Positions 45,426-54,439 of a DNA stretch of 64,000 nucleotides are shown piece after piece. Under the pieces are notes generated by a model. That model saw only the letters and a list, made by a program, of their open reading frames with translations, made no database searches and had not been told where the DNA came from. Within the stretch, counting starts at the first letter, position 1. The number at the start of each line of letters is the position of its first letter. The position numbers and the translations under genes are program-made. This stretch comes from Alkalihalobacillus trypoxylicola (lineage in GTDB: Bacteria > Bacillota > Bacilli > Bacillales > Bacillaceae_D): contig NZ_LTAO01000037.1 in the NCBI RefSeq assembly GCF_001590785.1, positions 128,920 to 192,919 of the forward strand. The letters run 5' to 3'.

Positions 45426-46349
45426 TTATTTCAATAATTGTCTATGCTCACCTGTTCCTAAATCTAAGCTGGCAGCTTTTGCATTAGAAATGACCTGTTC
45501 AGGATTTTTACATCCTGGAATAACGGTCGTAACTGCCGGGTGCTTTAAGCACCATGCTAAAGCCCATTGAGCCATATCCATACCTGTCGGAACCTCTTGT
45601 TTTTTTATATCTTCAACGTTATGTAAAATTCTTTTGCGATTTTCAGCTTCATGTCTCGAGCGGACATCTTGTTCATTAAAAGTAGCATTAGCTTTATATT
45701 TCCCACTTAAATAACCACTCGCTAATGGAACACGTGCTAGCACACCTAAATCTTGTTCAATACAAGAAGGAAAAACCTTTGCTTCAGGCTGAGTTTCAAG
45801 TCGGTTATATACTACCTGAATAACATCTGCTTGATATTCAGAAGCCAAATCTACTTGAAAGATATTTTCATTGCTTCCAATTGAAATTCCTAAATGTCTA
45901 ATCTTTCCTGCTTGCCGTTGTTTATCCAAAGTAGTCCATAGTTCATCGTTACGAAAAACTTCATCACTTCCAGAATGGAATTGATACAAATCAACATAAT
46001 CGGTCGATAGCGCTTGCAAAGATTGGTCTAATTGATTCAATACAGACTTCGCATCAAAATAATCTGTTCTCTCGAAATGATTATGAAATTGGTGTCCAAA
46101 TTTTGTAGCCAAAATCCAATCATCACGATTCGAATCTTTTAAATACTGTCCGATAAATTTTTCTGATAAGTGGTCACCGTAGCATTCTGCCGTATCTATT
46201 AAGTTAATGCCAACATCTTTGGCTGTATCTAAAATAGCATTGACTTCATCCTGATTAAAATCTCTACCCCACTCACCACCAAATTGCCATGTACCTACAC
46301 CTACAGTTGAAACCTTTAGATCCGTTCTTCCTAAACGACGATATTCCAT
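45426..46349 (-). CDS. Aldo/keto reductase
   Basis: A 307-residue NADPH-dependent (beta/alpha)8-barrel reductase. Catalytic residues: Asp52 and Tyr57 in LIDTAECYG, Lys83 in ATKFGH and His125 in DLYQFHSGS. The C-terminal cofactor region reads TTVIPGCKNPEQVISN. It belongs to the YhdN/YccK-like bacterial AKR group, which act on small aldehydes such as methylglyoxal; the substrate is inferred. ATG 46349 lies seven bases after AAGGAGG, whereas the longer frame to 46412 has no ribosome binding site. Divergent from the 2-hydroxyacid dehydrogenase. Confidence 0.93.
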   Translation of the reverse strand: MEYRRLGRTDLKVSTVGVGTWQFGGEWGRDFNQDEVNAILDTAKDVGINLIDTAECYGDHLSEKFIGQYLKDSNRDDWILATKFGHQFHNHFERTDYFDAKSVLNQLDQSLQALSTDYVDLYQFHSGSDEVFRNDELWTTLDKQRQAGKIRHLGISIGSNENIFQVDLASEYQADVIQVVYNRLETQPEAKVFPSCIEQDLGVLARVPLASGYLSGKYKANATFNEQDVRSRHEAENRKRILHNVEDIKKQEVPTGMDMAQWALAWCLKHPAVTTVIPGCKNPEQVISNAKAASLDLGTGEHRQLLK

Positions 46350-46485
46350 TACAATTCCTCCTTCTAAATTTATTCTTACCTTTAGTATAGAATTGATTAA
46401 ATTTTGTGACAAGTAAAGTGCAGTTGTTTTATGATAATAAATAACGAATTAATTTCTTCTTTACAAACATAAATGAGGTGACGTT

Positions 46486-47442
46486 ATGACAAGAAAAATA
46501 ATCATCAGCCAAAATATTAATCAGGATTTATTAAAAGCAATTTCTGACAAAATGTCTGATTGGGAAATTATTCATGGTAAAGACCCTTCGATTTGGAATA
46601 ATGAAGTAGCAAAAGCTGAAATTATTATAGGTTGGCGAGATGAAATGAAAAACGCCTTAGATTCCTCACAAATAAAATGGATTCAATCTTGGTCAGCTGG
46701 AGTAGATTCTTTTCCATTAAGGCAATTCGAAGAAAAAGGAATCACTCTAACAAGTGCAAATGGCGTACATGCTTATCCAATTTCTGAAACGGTTATGGCA
46801 CTTATACTCTCCTTCACAAGGAAAATTCATGAGTATGTTCGAAATCAACAAGAAAAAAAGTGGCATAATCAAGGCTTAAAGCTAGAAATACACAATAAAA
46901 CGGTCGGGATATTTGGTGTTGGTGCGATCGGAAAAGAAATCGCTAAAATCTGTAAATCTTTTAATATGAAGGTAATAGGAGTAAGAAACCGCCCCATTAA
47001 AGAGGAGTATTTTGATCAGATGTATAGTCAAGAACAACAAGAAGAAGTACTTCCTCAATGCGATTTTATTATTTGTGCTTTGCCTTTAACAGAAAGAACT
47101 CACCACCTTTTTAATAAAAGAAGCTTTAAGTTAATGAAGAATACAGCTTTTTTTGTTAATATTGGACGCGGTCTTTCTGTTAAAGAACAGGATCTCATTG
47201 AGGCACTAGAAAATGGAATCATAGCAGGAGCAGGACTTGATGTTTTTGAAACAGAACCTTTACCTGTAAATAGTCCACTATGGGAGATGGAGCAAGTTAT
47301 TATTACTCCTCACACAGCTGGTAGTACTGAGTACTACAATCAACGAGTTATACAAGATATATTTTTGCCTAACCTTCAAGCTTATCTAGAAAAAAAGGAT
47401 CAGCTGCCCATTAATCAAGTGAATTACTCAAGTGGTTATTAA
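46486..47442 (+). CDS. D-2-hydroxyacid dehydrogenase
   Basis: A 318-residue NAD(P)-dependent enzyme that interconverts 2-ketoacids and D-2-hydroxyacids. It has the Rossmann motif GVGAIG (about 144-149) and the catalytic set Arg228 in NIGRG, Glu257 in FETEPLP and His276 in TPHTAGS. The shape is closest to the glyoxylate/hydroxypyruvate reductase or YoaD/CtbP-like group. GAGGTGA precedes the ATG. Monocistronic, divergent from the aldo/keto reductase, with 136 bases between the starts. Confidence 0.92.
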   Translation: MTRKIIISQNINQDLLKAISDKMSDWEIIHGKDPSIWNNEVAKAEIIIGWRDEMKNALDSSQIKWIQSWSAGVDSFPLRQFEEKGITLTSANGVHAYPISETVMALILSFTRKIHEYVRNQQEKKWHNQGLKLEIHNKTVGIFGVGAIGKEIAKICKSFNMKVIGVRNRPIKEEYFDQMYSQEQQEEVLPQCDFIICALPLTERTHHLFNKRSFKLMKNTAFFVNIGRGLSVKEQDLIEALENGIIAGAGLDVFETEPLPVNSPLWEMEQVIITPHTAGSTEYYNQRVIQDIFLPNLQAYLEKKDQLPINQVNYSSGY

Positions 47443-47460
47443 TGTTTTCTTAAGGAATTA

Positions 47461-47530
47461 GAGGATGGAACAAAACGCATAAATATGGAGAACGATAGAG
47501 GAACGATGCACCGGCTGTTTGCCTGTATTT
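47461..47530 (-). repeat. Partial family-B repeat fragment
   Basis: GGAACAAAACGCAT and CACCGGCTGTTTGCC match family-B blocks in the reverse orientation, but the rest has diverged. It lies in the 310-base gap 47443-47752, which otherwise holds only the hairpin at 47670-47705. Confidence 0.4.
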
Positions 47531-47669
47531 CATTGAGAATTTATATAATCTTAAGGCCACTGTTCATTGGTTTACACTCATCAACAACCTTTCATATGAA
47601 ATAGATTGTAATTGCCAGAGGCCTTGGTCAAGCTTTTGCTCACTTCTCACTATGCTCTCAAATCAAAAT

Positions 47670-47705
47670 AGAGGGTAGAATCATCCATCGATGAAGCTAC
47701 CCTCT
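47670..47705. terminator. Terminator downstream of DUF6171-like gene
   Basis: AGAGGGTAG and CTACCCTCT form a 9-bp stem with an inner TCATCGATGGATGA arm; on the minus strand ATTTTGATTTG follows. It can serve the minus-strand gene ending at 47753. Confidence 0.7.
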
Positions 47706-47752
47706 AATCTTAGTATGTTTTTTGATTGCTTTTATTTGAAGCTTTACTTTCT

Positions 47753-48010
47753 TTACCATTTCCCATTTTGAGGGTAAGGACAGCGTTTTTCTTGTTGTTT
47801 CGCTTTATAAAAAACAATCATACCGGAAAATTTACATGTTGTACCATACAACAATGCCTCACAACCTAAACAGGTTGAAACTCTTTTTTCATAAACCGTA
47901 TTCGAACTCATCTTATCTGGAGGAATAGATCCCAAAAGTCTAATTAATTCTTTTTTTTCGACAGTAACAGATGATTCGCAGCCTTTGCAAACTTTTTCTT
48001 CTAAACTCAT
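47753..48010 (-). CDS. Small Cys-rich protein (DUF6171-like)
   Basis: An 85-residue protein with seven cysteines. Four form paired CxxC motifs (CKGC near the start and CLGC mid-protein) and others follow in TTCKFSG and KRCPYP, which suggests zinc binding. The pattern CxxC...YEKRVSTCLGC...YGTTC...CPYP fits the DUF6171 family as I recall it; function unknown. It begins six bases after the arabinofuranosidase stop without its own clear ribosome binding site, so it may be translated by coupling. A terminator follows. Confidence 0.7.
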   Translation of the reverse strand: MSLEEKVCKGCESSVTVEKKELIRLLGSIPPDKMSSNTVYEKRVSTCLGCEALLYGTTCKFSGMIVFYKAKQQEKRCPYPQNGKW

Positions 48011-48016
48011 ATTCTA

Positions 48017-49495
48017 CTATGATAAAGCTATGGTGACCACAGACATAGATGGTAATTGAACGACAAGCTTTTGATCCTGAAGTTCCATATCTGTGAATTC
48101 GACTAGCTTAACTTGCTCAGGCTCTTCAAATGTATTATGTGAGTCTATATGGTCCGCCGTTAATAATTGACCGGCTGCTTCAGAAAGGTTCAAGCCTCTA
48201 ATATCAACCTCAATAGAATGAGTCTGTAAATGATCAACATTACTTAAAGAAATATGAACTTGTCCATTTTTATTTATAGAAGCCGTCCCACTGATAGCTG
48301 GAATATTCTCCTCTCCAAACTGATAGTTCTCTGCTTGGATATCTAAGGAAAGCTTGGTCGCATCTTGATGTACTTTGTATAGGTCAAAAACATGATAAGT
48401 AGGCGTCTTAATCATTTTTTCACCTTCTGTTAAAATCATTGCCTGTAGCACATTAACTGTTTGAGCTATATTTGTCATTTGCACTCGTTCATTATGTTTA
48501 TGGAAAATATCAAAATGCAGAGAAGCTACTAGTGCATCACGAATGGTATTTTGTTGATAAAGAAATCCTGGATTTGTGCCAGGCTCTACATTAAACCAAG
48601 TTCCCCATTCATCTATGATGAGTCCCACTCTTTTACTAGGATCATATTTATCCATGATAGTTGAATGCCTCGTAATCAAGGTATCCATATGAAGAGCTTT
48701 TTTCAAGGTTGCAATCCATTCGTTTTCAGGGAAATTGGTAGCGCTTCCTTTATCTTCCCAAATTTTAGGAACTGTATAATAATGTAGACTTAGCCCATCC
48801 ATAAGCCAATGGGCTTCTCTCATTAACACTTCCGTCCAATGGTAATCATCAATATTTGCCCCACCAGCAATTTTATAAATCTTGTTCTTTCCATATTGTC
48901 GGACATATGTTTGATATCTTCTATATAAATCAGCATAATATTCAGGTCTCATATGACCACCACAACCCCAATTTTCATTTCCTACCCCGAAATAAGGTAA
49001 TGGCCAAGCCTCGTCCCGCCCATTTTCCTTTCTCCAATTTGCCATGGGCGATTCTCCATCAAAAGTCATATATTCTACCCATTCTTGCATTTCTTGAACC
49101 GTTCCGCTTCCCACATTACCGCAAATATATGGATCACTTTCTAAAAGCTCACATAATCTCATAAACTCATGTGTACCAAAATGATTGTTCTCAACCACTC
49201 CGCCCCAATGAGTGTTAACCATTCGTTTTCTTTCATTTCTCGGGCCTACTCCATCTTTCCAATGATATTCATCAGCAAAGCAGCCTCCAGGCCATCTTAA
49301 AACAGGTATTTTTAATTGCTTTAATGCCTCTAATACATCATTTCGAATACCCTCTGTATTTGGAATCTCTGAATCTTCACCTACCCAAATTCCTTCATAA
49401 ATACAGCGACCTAGATGTTCAGCAAAATGGCCATAAACATTTTTATTAATAATTCCTTGTTCAATATCAACATTTAACTTAACGAAATTAGTCAT
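48017..49495 (-). CDS. abfA: Alpha-N-arabinofuranosidase (GH51)
   Basis: A 492-residue intracellular enzyme that releases L-arabinose from arabinan and arabinoxylan oligosaccharides. The acid/base Glu is about 174 in [11 protein letters not shown] and the nucleophile Glu about 296 in [10 protein letters not shown]; the [16 protein letters not shown] block is typical of GH51. No signal peptide. GGGGAG lies seven bases before the ATG. It follows the GH43 gene by 36 bases, so both are probably one operon with the Cys-rich gene. Confidence 0.96.
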   Translation of the reverse strand: MTNFVKLNVDIEQGIINKNVYGHFAEHLGRCIYEGIWVGEDSEIPNTEGIRNDVLEALKQLKIPVLRWPGGCFADEYHWKDGVGPRNERKRMVNTHWGGVVENNHFGTHEFMRLCELLESDPYICGNVGSGTVQEMQEWVEYMTFDGESPMANWRKENGRDEAWPLPYFGVGNENWGCGGHMRPEYYADLYRRYQTYVRQYGKNKIYKIAGGANIDDYHWTEVLMREAHWLMDGLSLHYYTVPKIWEDKGSATNFPENEWIATLKKALHMDTLITRHSTIMDKYDPSKRVGLIIDEWGTWFNVEPGTNPGFLYQQNTIRDALVASLHFDIFHKHNERVQMTNIAQTVNVLQAMILTEGEKMIKTPTYHVFDLYKVHQDATKLSLDIQAENYQFGEENIPAISGTASINKNGQVHISLSNVDHLQTHSIEVDIRGLNLSEAAGQLLTADHIDSHNTFEEPEQVKLVEFTDMELQDQKLVVQLPSMSVVTIALS

Positions 49496-49531
49496 GACGA
49501 TTCTCCCCTATCATTGCTTTTATTTTATGAG

Positions 49532-50719
49532 CTAAAGAATATTCTCTTCCTTAACATATTCTTTATGAACAATCACTTTACCTTCAATAATTAAACTTTG
49601 CAGCTTTTTAGTTTGACCTGGTTCTCCGAAAAAGGGAAATCCTTTTGAATCCCAAAACATTCTTTGAACTCTTGTGTGACGATTAGGATCATAGAGTGGG
49701 TGTCCCTCAATGTCCTTATAAGATCTAGAATGATAGACTAGTAAATCCTCACCAGATTCATTAACTGTAAAACTATTATGACCTGGTCCATATTCAGAGT
49801 TTTCAACTGAACTGAAAAAAATAGGCTCACTTGATTTAGTCCATGCAGCTGAATTTAACAAATCATCTTCTTCATTAATCGTTAGTAATCCCATCATATA
49901 CCGATCATCAGTACCGCTAGCAGAATAAGTGACAAATATTTTACCGTTTCTTTTAATGACACTAGCTCCTTCACAAACTCTCTCTCCATCCTGTTCCCAT
50001 GAATATTCTGGTTGAGCTAATAAAGTTGGAGAGCCTTTTATTGTCCAAGGATTTTCCATTTCCGCAATATATAAATTAGATATGTGTGCATTATCAGGTT
50101 TTTGTGCCCAAATTAAATATCTCGTATTTTGATGTTCAAAAGTAGTAGCATCAAGAGAAAAACTATCAAATGAAAGGTTGATTTGACCAAGCTCCTTCCA
50201 ATCACCCTCCAAAGGATTACTAGCATTTGTTTGAAGAACGTAAGGACGAATAGCCCACTTATCCTCCGCACTGCCCGCGGCAAAATGAATAAACCAGCTA
50301 TTATTTATGTAATGAATTTCTGGCGCCCAAATATGATTTCCCATAATACCTTGATCATATTTCTGCCAAATGACTTTTTCTTCCGCTGTTTTTAAAGCTT
50401 TAATGGTCTTTGCACGCCTTAAAACAATTCTATCGTAGCTTGGATAAGAACCCGTAAAGTAATAATAGCCATCACTATGCTTATAAATGTAAGGATCGGC
50501 TCTTTGTTCAATTAATGGATTCGGATAATCTTCTATCGCTAATCTCCCTTCTATCGGATAGATTCCTGCCTCATTAAAAGATTCCACTTCAAGATCCCAT
50601 ACCACCTCTATTTCTATAGAAGTTTCGCTTGATAATGGAACCTTTATGGCATTCGGTAACTTCACTTCTTCTCCCAACTTTGCTTCTATCATTACGGTTT
50701 CTAATTTATTTTCTTTCAC
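49532..50719 (-). CDS. GH43 family arabinosidase/xylosidase with N-terminal Ig-like segment
   Basis: A 395-residue cytosolic GH43 enzyme. The five-bladed propeller begins about residue 70 with the catalytic base Asp75 in RADPYIYKH; HIWAPEIHYI and VCEGASVIKR carry other conserved acids, the last the likely general acid Glu. Residues 1-68 (LGEEVKLPNAIKVPL, then YPIEGRLAI) look like half of a Big_4/SLAP-type domain usually found in secreted proteins, odd for a signal-less enzyme. Start: GTG 50719 after GGGGAGTAGGA. Probably alpha-L-arabinofuranosidase, given the GH51 gene downstream. Confidence 0.9.
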   Translation of the reverse strand: MKENKLETVMIEAKLGEEVKLPNAIKVPLSSETSIEIEVVWDLEVESFNEAGIYPIEGRLAIEDYPNPLIEQRADPYIYKHSDGYYYFTGSYPSYDRIVLRRAKTIKALKTAEEKVIWQKYDQGIMGNHIWAPEIHYINNSWFIHFAAGSAEDKWAIRPYVLQTNASNPLEGDWKELGQINLSFDSFSLDATTFEHQNTRYLIWAQKPDNAHISNLYIAEMENPWTIKGSPTLLAQPEYSWEQDGERVCEGASVIKRNGKIFVTYSASGTDDRYMMGLLTINEEDDLLNSAAWTKSSEPIFFSSVENSEYGPGHNSFTVNESGEDLLVYHSRSYKDIEGHPLYDPNRHTRVQRMFWDSKGFPFFGEPGQTKKLQSLIIEGKVIVHKEYVKEENIL

Positions 50720-50975
50720 ATTCCTACTCCCCTCATTTAATCTCTATTGAACTATAAAATAGAACGCTAATTAAATTGTTAATAAATATATATTACAATT
50801 AATAATTTTATTTATCAAGAGTAGGATTGATTACCATATAGATTCGCCAATTACGTCCGTTAGACAAAAAATCCTTCCATCTATTCTTGTTATTTTCAGA
50901 TTACGGTCTTATTGTCCCAATGAACGAATAGACTGTAAGAAAACCTTATTTAGTAATAAAAGGAGCGTTTTTTTA

Positions 50976-51425
50976 ATGTATATACTGATTATTAATTTCA
51001 TTCTATTAACTTTTATAACCTTTTTTTGTATGCTTCATATCCATTACAATAGAATACAGTTAAAAAACTCAGCCAAGCATCTTCATATAATCGTTATGGC
51101 TTTATGTTTAATGTCGAGCTTATCATTCGGTATTACTATTGGCTTATTATTTGGACATGATTTGGTTTGGTCGACTTTAATAGCCAGTTTCATTGGAATA
51201 TCAATCGGTTATTTAGTAGGAAAAGACTTTGAAGCCCTCTGTATACTTTGCGGAACTATTGAAGGGATTATGGGTGGAATGATGGGTGCGATGACGGGGA
51301 TGATGGTTTTCCATCAATCAAACTTTTATTTTTTAATTCTATTTTTTGATTTATTATTCGTATTAGTCGCTCTTACTATTTTTCTCTCTTTAAAGAAATT
51401 ATCCAAGCATGTGAACTCCATTTAA
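50976..51425 (+). CDS. Hypothetical membrane protein with Gly-zipper helix
   Basis: Not recognised. A 149-residue protein with four predicted helices; the third carries GIMGGMMGAMTGMM, a Gly/Met zipper suited to tight helix packing. AAAAGGAG precedes the ATG by eight bases. It runs opposite to the flanking sugar genes and ends at a shared terminator. A role in metal or small-molecule transport is possible from the Met content but is not supported further. Confidence 0.75.
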   Translation: MYILIINFILLTFITFFCMLHIHYNRIQLKNSAKHLHIIVMALCLMSSLSFGITIGLLFGHDLVWSTLIASFIGISIGYLVGKDFEALCILCGTIEGIMGGMMGAMTGMMVFHQSNFYFLILFFDLLFVLVALTIFLSLKKLSKHVNSI

Positions 51426-51426
51426 A

Positions 51427-51459
51427 AAGGTTTAAAGACAAAGTGAGCCTTTAAACCTT
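51427..51459. terminator. Bidirectional terminator
   Basis: AAGGTTTAAAG and CTTTAAACCTT form an 11-bp stem between convergent genes ending at 51425 and 51472. Confidence 0.8.
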
Positions 51460-51471
51460 AAACATAAAATA

Positions 51472-52488
51472 TTACCAAGATATTTGCACTTTTTCTCCTT
51501 TTTGTGCACTTTCGACTGCGCTTAAAACCATTGCTAAACTTTTAATATTATCACTACAATCTGTTTCGGCTTTTCTATTTTCTTTTAACGCTAAAAACAT
51601 TTCATCCAGACAGCCTAAATGTCCTTCTCTTCCTTTCCAATTTAACGGAATCTCTATTACTTCAGATTCATTCAAAAATACCTGCTCCTCAGATGGTCTA
51701 ACAATGGCTGCCTTAGGAGAAGAAGTTCCATCCCATTTCAATGTTCCTTTCGTTCCAACAAAGCGCCAATCAGCTTCCCATGAAGTCTCAAAACCTTCAG
51801 CACTCCATGAACCACGGTAAGAAAATACGGTTCCATCACTCATTTCAAATATACAAATTGCGGATGAAGGATGCTGAAACCAAGAGCCTGGAGGGTTAAA
51901 TTCATGGCAGTAAACTGCTACTGGATCAGCTCCAATCATAAAACGAGCTTGGTCAAAAGTGTGTATGGCCATATCAACTAATAATGGGTTTTTCATTAAT
52001 TCTCGAAACCCTCCAAAATGAGGTCCAATAAAAAAGTCAGTATGCACGGAGCCTAATTTTCCCAAATGTCCATCTTTTAAATATTGCTCGATTGCTCTTA
52101 CTCCCTTAACATACCTTCTATTTTGCATAATAAAATAATTATTTTCTGTTTTTTCTGTTAAATGAACTAATTCCTTTGCATCCTGTATCGATTCAGCCAT
52201 TGGTTTTTCACCGAAGACATGAAGTCCTGCTAATAAACCCGTTGTTGCTACCTCTTTATGACTTGCAGGAATCGTCACATCAAATATAATGGTTGGCTTT
52301 GTCTCCTCAATCGCTTCTGATAAATTAGAAAAAATAGGGATAGATACTTGTTTTTTTTCAGCAAACCTTTTGGCCGTTTCTACATATAAATCCACTAAAG
52401 CTACCACTTCAACGTCTTCTCTTTTCAAAGCCTCGTCGATCCAAACATTTGCCATTCCACCGCATCCTACAAGAACAACCTTCTCCAT
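51472..52488 (-). CDS. Gfo/Idh/MocA family oxidoreductase
   Basis: A 338-residue NAD(P)-dependent sugar or inositol dehydrogenase. The Rossmann motif VVLVGCGGMANVW is at the start, EKPMAES carries the cofactor-binding Glu-Lys-Pro, and the active-site region LVDMAIHTFDQARFM gives the expected Asp/His pair. The C-terminal domain is a typical alpha/beta sheet. Start 52488 lies eight bases after GAGGGG; ATG 52494 is too close to it. The ThuA-like gene further upstream is a frequent partner of this family in sugar catabolism. Substrate unknown. Confidence 0.92.
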   Translation of the reverse strand: MEKVVLVGCGGMANVWIDEALKREDVEVVALVDLYVETAKRFAEKKQVSIPIFSNLSEAIEETKPTIIFDVTIPASHKEVATTGLLAGLHVFGEKPMAESIQDAKELVHLTEKTENNYFIMQNRRYVKGVRAIEQYLKDGHLGKLGSVHTDFFIGPHFGGFRELMKNPLLVDMAIHTFDQARFMIGADPVAVYCHEFNPPGSWFQHPSSAICIFEMSDGTVFSYRGSWSAEGFETSWEADWRFVGTKGTLKWDGTSSPKAAIVRPSEEQVFLNESEVIEIPLNWKGREGHLGCLDEMFLALKENRKAETDCSDNIKSLAMVLSAVESAQKGEKVQISW

Positions 52489-52571
52489 TTTCATTTCCCC
52501 TCTCTAACTAAAAATTTTACTCATTAGACAGTTAGACTCTTAATAGATTTCCTGCAAAAAAATTAAAGAAA

Positions 52572-52788
52572 GCGAAACGCATGAATGAAGAACTCCACAC
52601 AGGATAGGTGCCCGTCCGTTCGCTTCCCCAAGTCACTACGCGTCCAGCTGGGCGCTGCCGAACTAACTTTTTTAAAAGGGTGTTGGGCATGACCACTTCA
52701 TCTCACTGGAGTCTCCGTGCCTTCTGTCCGCTAGGTTTCGTCTTTATTGGTTCAACAGAACCCTCCTTTTTTACAGTAAGGAGGGTTC
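52572..52788 (-). repeat. Family-B composite repeat, copy B2
   Basis: The reverse complement of the B1 block order: hairpin GAACCCTCC/GGAGGGTTC (52758-52788), then GGCACGGAGACTCCAGTG, AGTTAGTTCGGCAGC, CTTGGGGAAGCGAACGG and GAGTTCTTCATTCATGCG. It fills most of the gap 52489-52876. Confidence 0.85.
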
Positions 52789-52876
52789 ATAGTTCGTTAT
52801 ATGTGTTTGCATTCATTCCACATCATTCAAGTTTCGTTATATGAGATGTTATTTAAAAAAAGGTTATGTCCCAGCC

Positions 52877-53458
52877 CTAATTTTCTTCAACTGCATTATT
52901 CAATTCAGTACATAAGTCCTCTTTAATTAAACCCCATATATCTTGATTTTCTCTAAACATTGTTGTCATTTCCTTAACAAAAGCTTTGAAAGCTTCTTCA
53001 TAGCCCGGAGCGTTTTTATCCTCAGGGATTCTTTTTTCATTCTTTATTTGTTCAACAAGCTTTTGGACCTCTGGTGCTCTTGGCCCCCATTTTCCAATTT
53101 CTTGATTAGATTCATTTAGAAAAATAACAATAGGGATTGACCTTGATTTTCCGTTTGTTAAATACTGATCCATTAATTCAAGATTTTCATCACGAATTAA
53201 GTATCGTGTTTCAATTAAAGCTTCATCTGCTATTCTCATTAAAATAGGCAAATTAACCATTGCATCGCCACACCAATCGGCTGTTATAATAACAGCTTTC
53301 AGCCCTTTATCCTGAAGCTCCCATAATTGTTTCTTTTCCTCATCAGGTAACTCAAAGTGATTATACACATTTAATAAGTTATCCTTATGAACTTCCATCG
53401 CTCTAATATATTCATTTTTGGACAAGCCTTTTTCAAACCAAGCTGATAAATTAGGCAT
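52877..53458 (-). CDS. Thioredoxin family protein with single active-site Cys
   Basis: A 193-residue protein of the Thioredoxin_9 type. The active-site position reads ITADWCGDAMVNLP, i.e. CxxA instead of CxxC, so it cannot cycle a classical disulfide; it may bind, reduce via a mixed disulfide, or act structurally. The cis-Pro loop SRSIPIVIFL is present. A helical tail of about 60 residues follows the fold. GAGGTG lies before ATG 53458. It is between a ThuA-like gene and family-B repeat B2. Confidence 0.88.
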   Translation of the reverse strand: MPNLSAWFEKGLSKNEYIRAMEVHKDNLLNVYNHFELPDEEKKQLWELQDKGLKAVIITADWCGDAMVNLPILMRIADEALIETRYLIRDENLELMDQYLTNGKSRSIPIVIFLNESNQEIGKWGPRAPEVQKLVEQIKNEKRIPEDKNAPGYEEAFKAFVKEMTTMFRENQDIWGLIKEDLCTELNNAVEEN

Positions 53459-53539
53459 ACACACACCTCTTTTTTATAGTCTTCTAATTATAGTTGCCTG
53501 TCTTTAATTATAATTGATTTCAAAAAATCAATCGAGATT

Positions 53540-54262
53540 TTACTCTTTTTGAGTTATAGTTTCTAACGGCTTAGAATTTCCATAAATAGGAGTATTTCTA
53601 TTTACCGGTTTTAACCATTGAACCGCATTTTTAATAACCTTCTGAATATCGGATTGATGATAAGTAGGGTACGTTTCATGTCCTGGTCGGAAATAGAATA
53701 TCTTTCCGCTTCCTCTTTGATACGTGCACCCACTTCTGAACACTTCTCCTCCTTCAAACCAACTCATAAAAATCAATTGATCAGGTGCTGGAATATCAAA
53801 ATGCTCTCCATACATTTCTTCCTTTTCTAATTCAATATATTCACCTATTCCATCAACAATAGGATGACTTGGATCAACCACCCACAACCTCTCACGCTCA
53901 TCTGCTTCTCTCCACTTTAAATCACAGGTAGTTCCCATCAATGATTTAAAAATCTTCGAAAAATGTCCCGAATGGAGGACCAACAGTCCCATACCTTCTA
54001 GAACCCTTTTCTTAACTTTAGCTACAATCTCATCTTTTACTTCATGGTGTGCTAAGTGACCCCACCATATTAATACATCTGTCTCACTTAAAACTTCCTC
54101 TGTTAAACCATGCTCTTTTTCATCTAATGTAGCGGTGTGCACCTCTACTTCTTCAGATGATAAAAATTGGGCAATGGTTCCATGTATTCCATTCGGATAA
54201 ATGTCTTTTACAGTAGCATTTGTTTGTTCATGACGATTTTCATTCCATACAGTAACTCGCAT
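53540..54262 (-). CDS. ThuA domain protein (trehalose/glycan utilisation-type)
   Basis: A 240-residue cytosolic protein with the class-I glutamine amidotransferase-like ThuA fold: [38 protein letters not shown], and the C-terminal [11 protein letters not shown]. Catalysis is not established for the family; members co-occur with Gfo/Idh/MocA dehydrogenases in sugar catabolism, as here. AGGAGG lies seven bases before ATG 54262 (ATG 54265 is adjacent). The longer frame to 54376 is upstream of that site and was rejected. Confidence 0.9.
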   Translation of the reverse strand: MRVTVWNENRHEQTNATVKDIYPNGIHGTIAQFLSSEEVEVHTATLDEKEHGLTEEVLSETDVLIWWGHLAHHEVKDEIVAKVKKRVLEGMGLLVLHSGHFSKIFKSLMGTTCDLKWREADERERLWVVDPSHPIVDGIGEYIELEKEEMYGEHFDIPAPDQLIFMSWFEGGEVFRSGCTYQRGSGKIFYFRPGHETYPTYHQSDIQKVIKNAVQWLKPVNRNTPIYGNSKPLETITQKE

Positions 54263-54439
54263 CATAATCCCTCCTAGTTTAAGTAACGAATAAAAAATAA
54301 CATGAAGTGACTTTCTTACCATGAAAACATACTGCTGATAATCAAAGAATTCGCTGAAACAATTAAAAAATGACAATGTATCAGATCTTTTAATGGAGAT
54401 TAGCTCATAATCATCGAGAGACTAATTTCATCCTTGTCT

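Noticed and set aside
45249..45437. 62-codon frame across the hairpins
   Set aside because: It covers the 45229-45265 and 45312-45337 palindromes and overlaps the aldo/keto reductase end; no family similarity.
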